From the NCBI GenBank assembly GCA_047967505.1, contig CM106539.1: a DNA stretch of 64,000 nt; one strand, given 5' to 3'. Of this stretch, positions 24,248-34,695 are shown piece by piece. The position numbers and the translations under genes are program-made. Position 1 is the first letter of the stretch. Every line of letters starts with the position of its first letter. This stretch comes from Dipteris shenzhenensis. Lineage: Eukaryota > Polypodiophyta > Polypodiopsida > Gleicheniales. Under the pieces are notes generated by a model. It saw nothing but the letters and a program-made list of their open reading frames with translations. It was not told the origin of the DNA and searched no databases.

Positions 24248-26762
24248 AACCCTTTACTGAGAGGGAACTGTCAGATGCAATCAAATCATGTGGCAGATGG
24301 AAATCCCCCGGATGGGATGGTTTAACAGTCGAGTTTTTTCTAGCATACTGGCCTATTTTGAAGCATCCATTACTATATATGATGAATGCTGCATGGCAAC
24401 ATCAGAAAATGCCAGACACATGGAAGAGAGGTCTTGTTAAACTCCTTCCTAAAAAACAAATTTGTGAGTCTTTGGCAGACTAGAGACCTATCACTCTTAT
24501 GCCCGTAATTTACAAAGTCACTACCAAAATGATTGTTGCTCGGCTAAAGGGGTTTTTACATGATGGGTTGCATCCTGCTCAATATGGCTTTGTCCCGCGT
24601 AGGCATATCACCGATAACATTGCCAATGCCTACATTGGAATTGAATATTCCAAATACACACAGCAGGATGTTTTGTTATTGCAAGTTGATATTGCCCAAG
24701 CTTTTGATACAGTTCAGTGGGATTTCATTTCATCGACTATGCAGGCTTTGGGTTTTGGCACAAAAATGCAGCAACTCATCAATTGGCTATATCAAGATAG
24801 TGAAGCTGCCTGCATACTTTCAAGAGATATTTCTCCATCCTGGACTCTTGCTTGCTCTGTCAGACAAGGATGTCCACTGAGTGCTTTACTTTTTGCCATA
24901 GCCACTCATCCACTGCTTCAATATCTGGATCACCTCTTGGACACTGACCAGCTGCACGGTTTGGAGATTCTTGGCAGTCGCAGCATGATTGCTCAAGCAT
25001 ATGCTGATGATTCTTTCTTTACTCCAAAAAATACTCGGGCTGATCTGTCCATGATTATGCATGCTCTTTCTACATATGGATTGGCTGCTGGCCTTCAGGT
25101 CAATTTTCAAAAATCAAAATTGCTGCCTTTACATGCACTGGACTGGCACAATCTTTTGTGGCCTGGGGAAATTGTCCCTGCTTCTCAATTCATTCGACAT
25201 CTTGGTTATCCTCTAGGCTGGGGACTCACCCGTTCACAACAAACTGATTGGGTGCTACTAAAGTTAAGGGAAAAACTTGAATATTGGAAGCTTGCAACTT
25301 GGCCATTACATGTTCGTCTGCGAATTACACAATCCATTTTGATAGCATACATACAATTTTATCTGCCTCTCACTATGTTCACTAAGGCAGATTTGGTTTC
25401 ATTTATGTCAGCTATCATGGAAATTTTCTGGCGTTCAAAACATGGCAAGAAAAGTCTCAGATTACTCTCCATGCATCGTCTCTATTCTCCAAAGATGCAC
25501 GGGGGTCTGAACATTCTCAATATTCAAATGCATTTGCTTGCTCACAAGGGGAAAATGATGATGCAGTTTCTACAAGGAGATCAGCCTTGGGCTTTTATGA
25601 TCCGCTCTCTCTTATTACATCTTCATACATCTGCTTTTGGGAATTGGCAGCCTACTCAGTGGGATGCCCTTTTGTCTCTTCTCTGCTTCTTGATTGGAAA
25701 CATATTCTATCCCACTTGGAATGGAAAGGAAGGGACTCTCTCTCGGGTAACTCTTTGAGGGTAGAGAATCTCTTTTGGTCTAAAGTATTCCATCCACCTT
25801 TGGCCATACAAGAACCCCGACGTTCTTATTTTCTCTCCTTCAAAGGCATTTCATCTGTGGCGGATGTACTTCAGGATGATGGCACAATTATATCTTTTTC
25901 TTTGGCTGCTCGCAAATATGGCTTGGGAGCTCATTATCGTCCTTTATGGCATAAAATTTCAGCAATGCTCCAACCGTACTTGCCGATACCTCATTTAGAA
26001 ATTCAGCATCGGCTTGAGGATTGGATTTTACGCTCTCCTTCCTCATATGTCCGTCCTTTGAAGCTTTCACATATTACAGTGTCATCACTATATAAAGTGT
26101 TATTACCTCCACCTTGGATTTCCAACAGAGCAAATACTGTTTGGCATATGGATTGTCCAATGAAGTGGTGGAGAAAAAGGCTGCATCTCCTTTGGCATTA
26201 CAAAGTCCCTCTTCGACAACAGCTTTTCCTATGGCAAGTTCTCCTTGGCATTTTTCCATCTGGACAGTTACTCGAGTCTCGCACACAGACATATTGCTTC
26301 AACTGTTTGTCACAGATGCTCGCACTCTACTGAATCAGTGCTCCATATCTTTTGGTCCTGTCCAAACACTTCTGATCTCATTGCTCTCATCAGACAGAGG
26401 CTTTGACAACGATTTCCTACTGTTACTTTTGGCAGATTTTTCTCGTTGTTTGGATTTCATCCCCAGAGACAGGGTTTTGATTTATTTTTTGTATGGGTGC
26501 GATATTGGACCCTATGGACTTTATGGATGGATAGAAATCATAGAGTCTTTGGTGATCCACTATTTTCATCCTTTCTTTTTTTCAAACGATCTCTGCAACA
26601 ATCATTCTACGATTGTTTTCAGATTCGTTTGATAGATCAGGATGTGTATACAGCTTATACTGAGATCTTTTGTTGAGTAGTAGCTACTTCGTTTTTGAAG
26701 CAGCTATGAATGTAATTATTCCATAGAAATAAAAGATTTCTTCTCACCCAAAAAAAAAAAAA
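24247..26762 (+). mobile_element. LINE E, 5'-truncated at the start of the RT domain
   Basis: Begins at PFTERELSDAIKSCGRW, just before the RT domain. One TAG replaces Trp near 24481. The frame 24499-25758 then carries the whole RT: PRRHITDNIANAYIGIEY, VDIAQAFDTVQW, RQGCPLSALLFAI and AYADDSFFT with an intact YADD. A 36-bp-class deletion and frame change near 25660 shifts the remainder to another frame, with further breaks in the zinc-binding end near 26270. The 3' UTR ends AAATAAAAGATTTCTTCTCACCC plus an A-tract and (TG)n. It is almost identical to LINE F over the shared part. Confidence 0.9.
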
Positions 26763-26816
26763 GTGTGTGTGTGTGTGTGTGTGTGTGTCTGGTGTGTGTG
26801 TGTGTGTGTATGTGTA
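26763..26816. repeat. (TG)n tract between LINE E and LINE F
   Basis: TG units with one CTGG and one TATG interruption, preceded by a 13-base A tract that closes LINE E. Confidence 0.95.
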
Positions 26817-26879
26817 AGTGCGATCTCCGTGAGGTGTCCGTTGCTCTCTGTTTTGTCCTCGCCAGGAAACCTACGCGGC

Positions 26880-27080
26880 CCCGTCCGTACATTTGTACGG
26901 TCACCGTACGACGTCCGTACGCCCGTACCTTTCCGTACTTTGTCCGCCGTCTGTACAGGCCAGTCTTCACATTCTCAGTCCGTACCATCGTACTGTCAAG
27001 TTTCTCTCTGTGCAGCCCGTATATACCTCCGTACAACTCAGCATCATCCGTACAATCTTGTACTTCCTGTCGTACAGGTT
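26880..27080 (+). promoter_or_regulatory. GTAC cluster in the 5' region of LINE F
   Basis: By hand count, 13 GTAC tetranucleotides in about 190 bp, most in the context TCCGTAC or CCGTACA. This is upstream of the ORF1 start and is therefore probably transcribed leader or internal promoter. Similarity to the SBP/SPL site (CGTAC core) is established family knowledge; the binding itself is inference. Confidence 0.55.
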
Positions 27081-27275
27081 TGGAGCTTTTTGCTCTGGTG
27101 TCTTCCCTAACAGTCTTGTGTCAAAATCTTACCTTTCCCTCTGCTATCTCCTCACCAGCTATACTCTTCTCCTGTCTTGTGAGCTCCCTGTGGATATTTC
27201 TTTGGGACTGGTTTTTTTGGCTTCCACTACCCTTTTACAGGTACTTCATTTCTGAGCTCCCTTTCTTACAAAGTC

Positions 27276-28511
27276 ATGGCAGACTATTCATATGAAAAAA
27301 CGTTTCAAAAGGAGCGCTCGGTTCCCTGCAAGAAGCAAAAGCAGATTGAGGGTCAGCATGACCCGATGCATGATACTCTTGAGGCTCAACTGGTATATGA
27401 TGTAATGCATGAAGGATTTGCAGATACAAGGAAAGAGTGGAAAGACTCGGTTCCTTCAGTTGGCCTCATGGTTGAGGTTGATGAAATTGTGGATCCAGTC
27501 AGGAAATATGCTAAGAATGCAGTCATATTATTTTTCCCAGGCCGTATGCCACCTGCTGCAGAGATAGGCAACCGGCTGACACGCACATTGGCTGGCTCTT
27601 TTGTTTGTAAAGTACACTATGCAGCCAGGGGCTTTTTCGAGGTTATCATGGTGGATGAGATCCACAGACAAATGCTTTTGGAACATTCACCTCTCTTTTT
27701 TGGGCAGCAAATGGTGCATGTTTTGCCATGGTCTCCCACAAGGGACTTTCAGGCTTTAATCCAACACAGATGCCCAGTTTGGGTTGAAGTTGTTGATTTC
27801 CCACAATGTATGGCCTCACTTTTGCCTAAAATTGCAACATCTTTAGGTAAAGTGGTCTGCCCACCACGACCAAATGGCAACTCAAACAGATTTTGCATTC
27901 TCTGGGATACTGATAATCCCACACCGGACTCTTATTCAGTCACGGTGAACAATGTGAACATGGGAAGTGCTTTTTATAAACTCAAATGGGGTTTATTTGC
28001 AGGGGCCTGTTTTGAGTGCAAAAAGTTTGGACACATGGCTTCACAGTGTCCAATGAATCAACATAAAATGCCTCGTGCTACTTTGCCAGTTTACCTGCCT
28101 ACCAAAGATGCTTCTACTCCAGTTGCCAACAAAAATAAAAGCAGTAGACAGCCTTCTGGGAGTCAGGATAAAGGCAAAGCTCCAGTGGCTCCCAATGGGA
28201 ATCTCACTTCACATTCACCTCCTGCTATTCAATCCTCGACCAAAGGCCAGCAACCTTCAACTGATGGCTGGCAAAGTCCAAGAAAAGGTATTTCTGCTCG
28301 AAGTATTCCACCCCCCCGCACTTGGAATGGTGCATCTTCTAGCGGAAATACCCCAAAGATTAATACACGAATTGGGATTACATGGGCTGCAGTAACAGCC
28401 AGCAGAACACTCTTCCCTGAAGAAGAGGTTGCTGCTTTGCTGTCTACTTCTCAGGCGGCTACTTCTTCTCAAGGTCGAGGCCTCGACCCTGAGATAGAAA
28501 TGCGAGGCTGA
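27276..28511 (+). CDS. LINE F ORF1 protein, RNA-binding, CCHC zinc knuckle (411 aa)
   Basis: An intact 411-residue frame from ATG 27276 (MADYSYEKTFQKERS) to TGA at 28509-28511. The basic N-terminus is followed by a folded region at about residues 85-240 (NAVILFFPGRMPP, GFFEVIMVDE, FGQQMVHVLPWSP, CPVWVEVVDFP). Its pattern resembles the DUF4283 RRM-like domain found in plant LINE ORF1s. A single zinc knuckle of the form CX2CX4HX4C, CFECKKFGHMASQC, sits near residues 247-260. The last 150 residues are Ser/Pro/Lys-rich and low in structure. Its role would be to coat the element's RNA and form the RNP with ORF2. The same protein starts LINE A and, more distantly, LINE J. Confidence 0.88.
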   Translation: MADYSYEKTFQKERSVPCKKQKQIEGQHDPMHDTLEAQLVYDVMHEGFADTRKEWKDSVPSVGLMVEVDEIVDPVRKYAKNAVILFFPGRMPPAAEIGNRLTRTLAGSFVCKVHYAARGFFEVIMVDEIHRQMLLEHSPLFFGQQMVHVLPWSPTRDFQALIQHRCPVWVEVVDFPQCMASLLPKIATSLGKVVCPPRPNGNSNRFCILWDTDNPTPDSYSVTVNNVNMGSAFYKLKWGLFAGACFECKKFGHMASQCPMNQHKMPRATLPVYLPTKDASTPVANKNKSSRQPSGSQDKGKAPVAPNGNLTSHSPPAIQSSTKGQQPSTDGWQSPRKGISARSIPPPRTWNGASSSGNTPKINTRIGITWAAVTASRTLFPEEEVAALLSTSQAATSSQGRGLDPEIEMRG

Positions 28512-28567
28512 CCTCATAAATTTTGCTGCTGTACATAGATGTTACATTACTATAAATACCTGTATAT

Positions 28568-31500
28568 ATGACTGCTCACATCAAATGTTTTACACTCAAT
28601 GTCCAGGGCATGTGTGACAGTAGGAAATGGAAATCTGTGTGGCTGTACATCAACAGATTTCAGCCTGACATAGTGGCAATACAAGAACACAACCAACATA
28701 TTTATGCAGGCAAGACAGGACACTACTGTGGATATGATATTTTCTATGCTGGGGAGCACTCTTTCTCAGGGGTTGTCCTTCTGATCAAACATGAGCTTCA
28801 ACCAGTCATTGCTTTAAATGACAACAAAGGCAGATGGCTTGTTCTCCAATGCATTATTAGAGGAGAGGTGTTTGAATTTGCTTCAGTTTATGCACCTCAG
28901 TCCTCTAGAGAAAGAACTGCAATGAAAGAACTGCAATTTGGGATGCCATGCAACAATACCCGTGGAGATATCATGCCTACATATGTGGGGATTTCAATAA
29001 TGCTCCACAACAGGGAGACAACACTTCCAGCCACGATCATATGTTATCTCCTGAAAGGCATGCATGGTCTCAACTACTCTTGCATATGGATCTGGTTGAC
29101 CTTTGGAAGGAATTACAGCCTTTGTCACCGGGCTACACTTTTCAACATAATGCTCTTTCCGCTTATAAGGCACGACTGGATCGATGGTATAGTGTTGCTC
29201 CCCAACAAAATGGGGATTTCGCATGCAAAATGTGGATTGACTGTGCCTTTGTGCATTCAGACCATGCCCCACTATGGCTGCGGTTATCTTTTCATAAGAT
29301 GCCAGATGATAGATTGCCACAAAGGCGAAATCTAATCATCAACAACAGTTATTTGCAACATGCTGAATTTAAGGCAATGGTTGCTGAAGCAGCTCATTGT
29401 CTTTCATCTAGCAGCCATCTTCATGCTGATGATGCCTGGGCTTCTTTTATTTCTAAAATGCAAATGGTGATTAGAGTTTATGGCAAGTCTTACATGAAGA
29501 CTTTGAGGGAAACCATTGCTCAGGCCAAGTCTACTTGTCAAGACCTCACTGAACTCAGTCATCATCGTTCGATGTCCATGCATGAGCAAACCACATTATG
29601 TCAGGCCAGACATTGTCTTAAACTAAATGATCACAGGAAACTGGCAAAATGGGAGACTAGAGCAAGACAAAGGGCCTTCACAGATAAAGGTTGCTCTTCC
29701 AAAGAATTTTTCAAGAGTTTGCATCAGAGGAGAATCAAAACAGAAATTTGCAGAGTGCTTATCCCTGATGGATCACGGACTACTTCATGGTCACAGCTTG
29801 CCTCTGTTTGTGTGCATCACTTCTCTCAGCAATTTGGCTTTGCAGCTCCTCCCTCGCAACAGGTTTTGCTTGCACGAAATTTACTGTTACAAAATGTTTT
29901 TCCAATCATTTCCCCTACTCAAGCTTTGGAATTGGAGAAACCCTTTACTGAGAGGGAACTGTCAGATGCGATCAAATCATGTGGCAGATGGAAATCCCCA
30001 GGATGGGATGGTTTAACAGTCGAGTTTTTTCTAGAATATTAGCCCATTTTGAAGCACTCATTGCTATATATGGTGAATGTGGCGTTGCAAAATCAAAAAA
30101 TGCCGGACACATGGAAGAGAGGTCTTGTTAAACTCCTTCCCCAAAAACAAATTTGTGAGTCTTTGGCAGACTGGAGACCTATCACTCTTATGCCCGTCAT
30201 TTACAAAGCCACTACCAAAATGATTGTTGATCGACTAAAGGGGTTTCTACATAATGGGTTGCATCCTGCTCAATATGGCTTTGTCCCGCGTAGGCATATC
30301 ACAGACAACATTGCTAATGCCTACATTGGAATTGAATATGCCAAATACACACAGCAGGATGTTTTGTTATTGCAAGTTGATATTGCCAAAGCTTTTGATA
30401 CTGTTCAGTGGGATTTCATTTCATCGACTATGCAGGCATTAGGTTTTGGCACAAAAATGCAGCAACTCATCACTTGGCTATATCAAGATAATGAAGCTGC
30501 CTGCATACTTTCAGGAGATATTTCTCCATCCTGGACTCTTGCTTGTTCTGTCAGGCAAGGTCCCCTGAGTGCTTTACTTTTTGCCATAGCCACTCATCCA
30601 CTGCTTCAATATTTGGATTACCTCTTGGACACTGATCAGTTGCACGGTTTGGAGATTCTTGGCAGTTATAGCATGATTGCTCAGGCCTATGCTGATGACT
30701 CATTCTTTACGCCAAAAAATACTCGGGCTGATATGTCCATGATTATGCATGCTCTTTCCACATATGGATTGGCTGCTGGCCTTCGGATAAATTTTCAGAA
30801 ATCAAAATTGCTGCCGTTACATGCACAGGAATGGCACAACCTTCTGTGGCCTAGGGAAATTGTCCCCGCTTCTCAATTCATTCGACATCTTGGTTATCCT
30901 CTAGGCTGGGGACTCACCCGTTCACAACAAACTGATTGGGTGCTAGTAAAGTTAAGGGCAAAACTTGAATATTGGAAGCTTGCAACTTGGCCATTACATG
31001 TTCGTTTGCGAATTACACAATCCATTTTGATAGCATACATACAATTTTATCTGCCTCTCACTATGTTCACTAAGGCAGATCTGGTCTCATTTATGTCAGC
31101 TATCATGGAAATTTTCTGGCGTTCAAAACATGGCAAGAAAAGTCTCAGATTACTCTCTATGCATCGTCTCTATTCTCCAAAGATGCACGGGGGTCTGAAC
31201 ATTCTCAATATTCAAATGCATTTACTTGCTCACAGAGGGAAAATGATGATACAGTTTATGCAAGGAGATCAGCCTTGGGCTTTCATGATCCGCTCTCTCT
31301 TATTACATCTTCATACATCTGCCTTTGGGAATTGGCAGCCTACTCAGTGGGATTTTTTATTTGACTCTATCCAAGGCAAGATCAGAGGATGCCCTTTTGT
31401 CTCTCGTCTGCTTCTTGATTGGAAACACATTCTCTCCCACTTGGAATGGCATGGCAGGGACTCTCTCTCGGGCAACTCTTTGAGGGCAGAGAATATCTTT

Positions 31501-32394
31501 TGGTCTAAAGTATTCCACTCTCCTTTGGCCATACAAGAACCCCGACGTTCTTATTTTCTCTGCTTCAAAAACATTTCATCTGTGGCGGATGTACTTCAGG
31601 AGGATGGCACAATGTTATCTTTTTCTATGGCTGCTCGCAAATATGGCTTGGGAGCTCACTATCATCCTTTATGGCATAAAATTTCAGCAATGCTCCAACC
31701 GTACTTGCCAGTACCTCATTTGGAACTTCAAAATCGGCTTGAGGATTGGATTTTACGCTCTCCTTCCTTATACGCCCGTCCTTTGAAGCTCTCACATATC
31801 ACAGTGTCATCACTGTATAAAGTCTTATTACCTCCACCTTGGATTTCCCATAGAGCAAATACTGTTTGGCATATGGATCATCCAATGAAGTGGTGGAGAA
31901 AAAGGCTGCGTCTCCTTTGGCATTACAAAGTCCCTCTTCGACAACAGCTTTTCCTATGGCGAGTTCTCCTTGGTATTTTTCCATCCGGACAGATACTCGC
32001 ACACAGACATATTGCTTCAGCTGTTTGTCACAGATGCCAGCACTCTACTGAATCAGTGCTTCACATTTTTTGTTCCTGTCCAAATACTTATGATCTCATT
32101 GCTCTCATCAAACAGAGGCTTCGACAGCGATTTACTATTGTTACTTTTGGCAGATTTTTCTGGTGGTTTGGTTTTCATCCACAGAGACAGGGTTTTGATT
32201 TATTTTTTGTATGGGTGTGCTATTGGACCCTATGGACTTTATGGATGGACAGAAATCATAGAGTCTTTGGTGATCCAATATTTTCTTCCTTTCTTTTTTT
32301 CAAACGCTCTCTGCAACAATCATTCTACAATTGTCTTCAGACTCGTTTGATTGATCAGAATGTGTATATAGCTTATACTGAGATCTTTAGTTGA
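28568..32394 (+). pseudogene. LINE F ORF2: endonuclease, reverse transcriptase, zf-RVT; nearly intact
   Basis: ATG 28568 opens with CFTLNVQGMCDSRKW. Endonuclease residues follow in order: VAIQEHNQH, FASVYAPQ, CGDFNNAPQ, KARLDRWY and HSDHAPLWLRL. RT boxes: PRRHITDNIANAYIGIEYAK, QVDIAKAFDTVQWDF, a CPLSALL box, AYADDSFFT (YADD) and a HLGYPLGWG segment. The C-terminal end has RHIASAVCHRCQ and WTLWMDRNHRVFG and finishes AYTEIFS at 32394. Three lesions: a 14-bp tandem duplication near 28920 (GAAAGAACTGCAAT twice) shifts the frame; a TAG at 30040-30042 replaces a Trp codon present in LINE E; and one codon is missing in the RT (RQG-PLSALL instead of RQGCPLSALL, near 30561). Confidence 0.9.
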
Positions 32395-32474
32395 GTAGTA
32401 GCTACTTCGTTCTTGAAGTAATTATGAATGTAATTATTTTACAGCAATAAAAGATTTCTTCCCACACAAAAAAA

Positions 32475-32542
32475 ATGTGTGTGTGTGTGTGTGCGTGTGT
32501 GTGTGTGTGTGTGTGTAATCGTGAGTGGGTGTGGGTGTGGGG

Positions 32543-32587
<45 letters not shown>
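32475..32587. repeat. (TG)n / (TGGG)n tract after LINE F
   Basis: About 113 bp of TG with an AATCGTGAGTGGG interruption and a G-rich stretch. It is the longest TG tract of the array with 23673-23778. Confidence 0.95.
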
Positions 32588-32589
<2 letters not shown>

Positions 32590-32664
32590 AGACTTCCCAT
32601 TTTGTAAAGTTATGAGAATATAAATACAATGCACTGGATTTTACCCCCAAAAAAAAAAAAAAAA
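32588..32664 (+). mobile_element. LINE G: 60-bp 3' stub of another LINE subfamily
   Basis: The segment GAGACTTCCCATTTTGTAA...GAATATAAATAC..TGCACTGGATT, followed by a 16-base A tract and (TG)n, matches the 3' UTR at the end of LINE L (63945-64000). It is therefore the last ~60 bases of a subfamily-2 LINE and nothing more, placed between two TG tracts. Confidence 0.85.
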
Positions 32665-32679
32665 GTGTGTGTGTGTGTG
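32665..32679. repeat. (TG)n tract between LINE G and LINE H
   Basis: Short pure TG tract after a 16-base A tract. Confidence 0.9.
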
Positions 32680-33090
32680 AGCGATGGAGAGCTCTGGAGC
32701 CCCCGCAGCCCTGGTAGACCCTCCGTCCCCCTCTCTTTCTATTCCGTCATCCTCTGTTCACCTCCCAACCCCATCCGTACCGTCCGTACATCTTCCTGCT
32801 CCCTTCATGCGCCCGTTTGTACAGTCCCAGCCCTATTTTGTTCAGTCGCACCCTTCATCTGGTCTCCTCACGCAGTCCATACAGGTTGCTGCCTCTCTTG
32901 CACCATCGGTACAGCCCTCGGGACTGAATCCTACAGCCTCTAGCCTGCAGCAGCTTTCCTCTCTGCCTTTCCTTCTACAAACCCTATCGTACGACCGTCC
33001 GTACAGGCTGTACGGCCGTCATCTGTCCCTACGCCTCTTCTGCCTTCCGTTCTGGTGTTGCAGCCCTCGGTGTCATCTGCCTCCTCCCTT
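32680..33090 (+). mobile_element. LINE H: 5' end of an ORF1-type element, cut by the gypsy element
   Basis: The frame starting ATG-GAG-AGC at 32684, five bases after the TG tract, begins like the ORF1 of the element at 53220 (both start MESS). It is rich in Ser, Pro, Val and Gln because CCGTACAG-type words are read in frame. About seven GTAC cores lie between 32780 and 33015. The similarity fades near 33070-33100, where the gypsy LTR region begins, so only the N-terminal part of the element is left. Confidence 0.7.
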
Positions 33091-34695
33091 CCTGAAACCG
33101 GCCTCTAATCACTCAAAGGGCAGTGGAACTAAACCTTTAATCACTTCAGCACTTATTTACAGCTCACAAAGCATATATCACAACCATTAACCATTGCATG
33201 ATCACCATTTGGCATTTACCCATTTGTTCGCAAACAAAACCACTGAAAAAGGGATGGAGGCTAGAATGCCCCTTGCTCAACAAACATATACAAGTGCACC
33301 CGATTGGCCCCAAACACCGTGGCGCCCCTTTCGGTATTTCTTTATATTTCAAAGTGAAATGATTACAAGTTGCATCTGGGAGACCTTCCCTGCAACTGAG
33401 CACGCAGCCCCAATTCACTAAGCCTTCACAAGGCTTTCAAGCATAGAACACCATCACATAAGTGCACTTAACCCATAGGCTCAACCCAAAGGCATTCTCT
33501 TTTCCGAGTGCAATTCCATTGGCTGTCCAGATGCAATCACACTGCACCCCAGCTGCACTCTCTTTGAGTGGTTTCCAGATGGCATTCACAAAGCTTTTCA
33601 AAGCTCCAAAATAAAATCAGCAAAGTACCCAACCAAAGAATGACTCATGTAGCACTGTCTAGGCACCTGTGAACCAAGAAAGAGGCGGCACACGAGGCCA
33701 ACCAATAGTTTATGGCAAAAAGAAATTGCAGCAGCAAAATCACAACTCACCAAGCCCTGAAAACTCGAACCAAGTCCTTAATCGCCAAGAGGACGTAGTA
33801 GCCAATGCCTAATTGCATTCTCAGCCAAAGAGGAGTGCAAAGGCATGAAGAAAGAGCATTTACAGGAGCCGACCAGCAAGAATTCCACTGAAAAATGTGA
33901 AAAGAAGCACTCCTGTCACGAAGAAGTGGGAGTTCTTGGGCTCAAAAGAAGCGTGCTTCAAAGAGGAATGCATTGAGAAGGTTTTGGAGAAGTTTCATCG
34001 CTGGAAAGTCCTCCAAAACTGAGAAAAACCAGTCAACCAGCGTGTGGGACCACTCGAAATTCAACAGAAAGCTGTAGCTTTGCAAGAGGAGAGGCCCAGG
34101 AGGCGGTAAAAGCAAAAAGGTCCAGAAAAAGCCACTTTTGCAAATTCGACCAGCAAAAGAAGTGCTCAGCTCTGCCCGTTCTACCAAACGCACGGAGGGA
34201 AACGCATATCACTACGAAGGGGAGGCAGAGGGGAAGCCATCAGGCCAAACGGAAGTCGAGGAATCCAAACGAGTGAGGAGTTATGAGGAAAAACGGAATT
34301 CAGCTAAAGAAGGCTGAAAAACCAGTCCAAAATCTCAACAAAGGGAGAAGATGAGAGAGAAAACCACACATGTGAAGTTTAGAAGGCCCAGGAAGGTCCA
34401 GGAATGGCAAAGGAGCATGTAGAAGGCACTAGAGCCACCTGGAACTCTAAGGGGGACCACTGAAGGTACATGGCCCTCTAGGGGGTCCATTAAAAATGCC
34501 CCATCATCATTTCCCAACAACCACTCTTTTAATTCCTTGGAATGTCTTTGGGCCTAGGGATTAATTACGCTTATGTGCTAGGCACCATGCCGCGTTTAAT
34601 TACACATTATTAAGCCCATGTTTGGACTTTTAAAACCAAAGTTGTCACGGTCTTGTAGTACATTAAAGTACTTAGAATTTCACGCCCCCGTGACA
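33090..34695 (-). mobile_element. 3' LTR region of a Ty3/gypsy element (minus strand)
   Basis: On the minus strand the purine-rich run AAGAGAGGGG (a polypurine tract) is followed by TA and then TGTCACGGGGGCGTG at 34695. The TG start is typical of an LTR. The region from there to about 33090 has no coding content and is the expected size for a plant gypsy LTR (~1.6 kb). The outer end is uncertain because the matching 5' LTR is absent from the window and cannot be compared. Confidence 0.55.

Larger units (their letters stand above)
26817..32474 (+). mobile_element. LINE F, full-length reference copy (about 5.66 kb)
   Basis: The best-preserved element of the window: GTAC-rich 5' region (26817-27275), intact ORF1 (27276-28511), 56-bp spacer, ORF2 (28568-32394) with only three visible lesions, and 3' UTR ending GCAATAAAAGATTTCTTCCCACAC with an A tract and (TG)n. 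The organisation (ORF1 with a CCHC knuckle, ORF2 with AP-type endonuclease, RT and zf-RVT end) is that of plant L1-clade LINEs. The tract immediately 5' is (TG)n and the tract immediately 3' is (TG)n. Confidence 0.92.
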
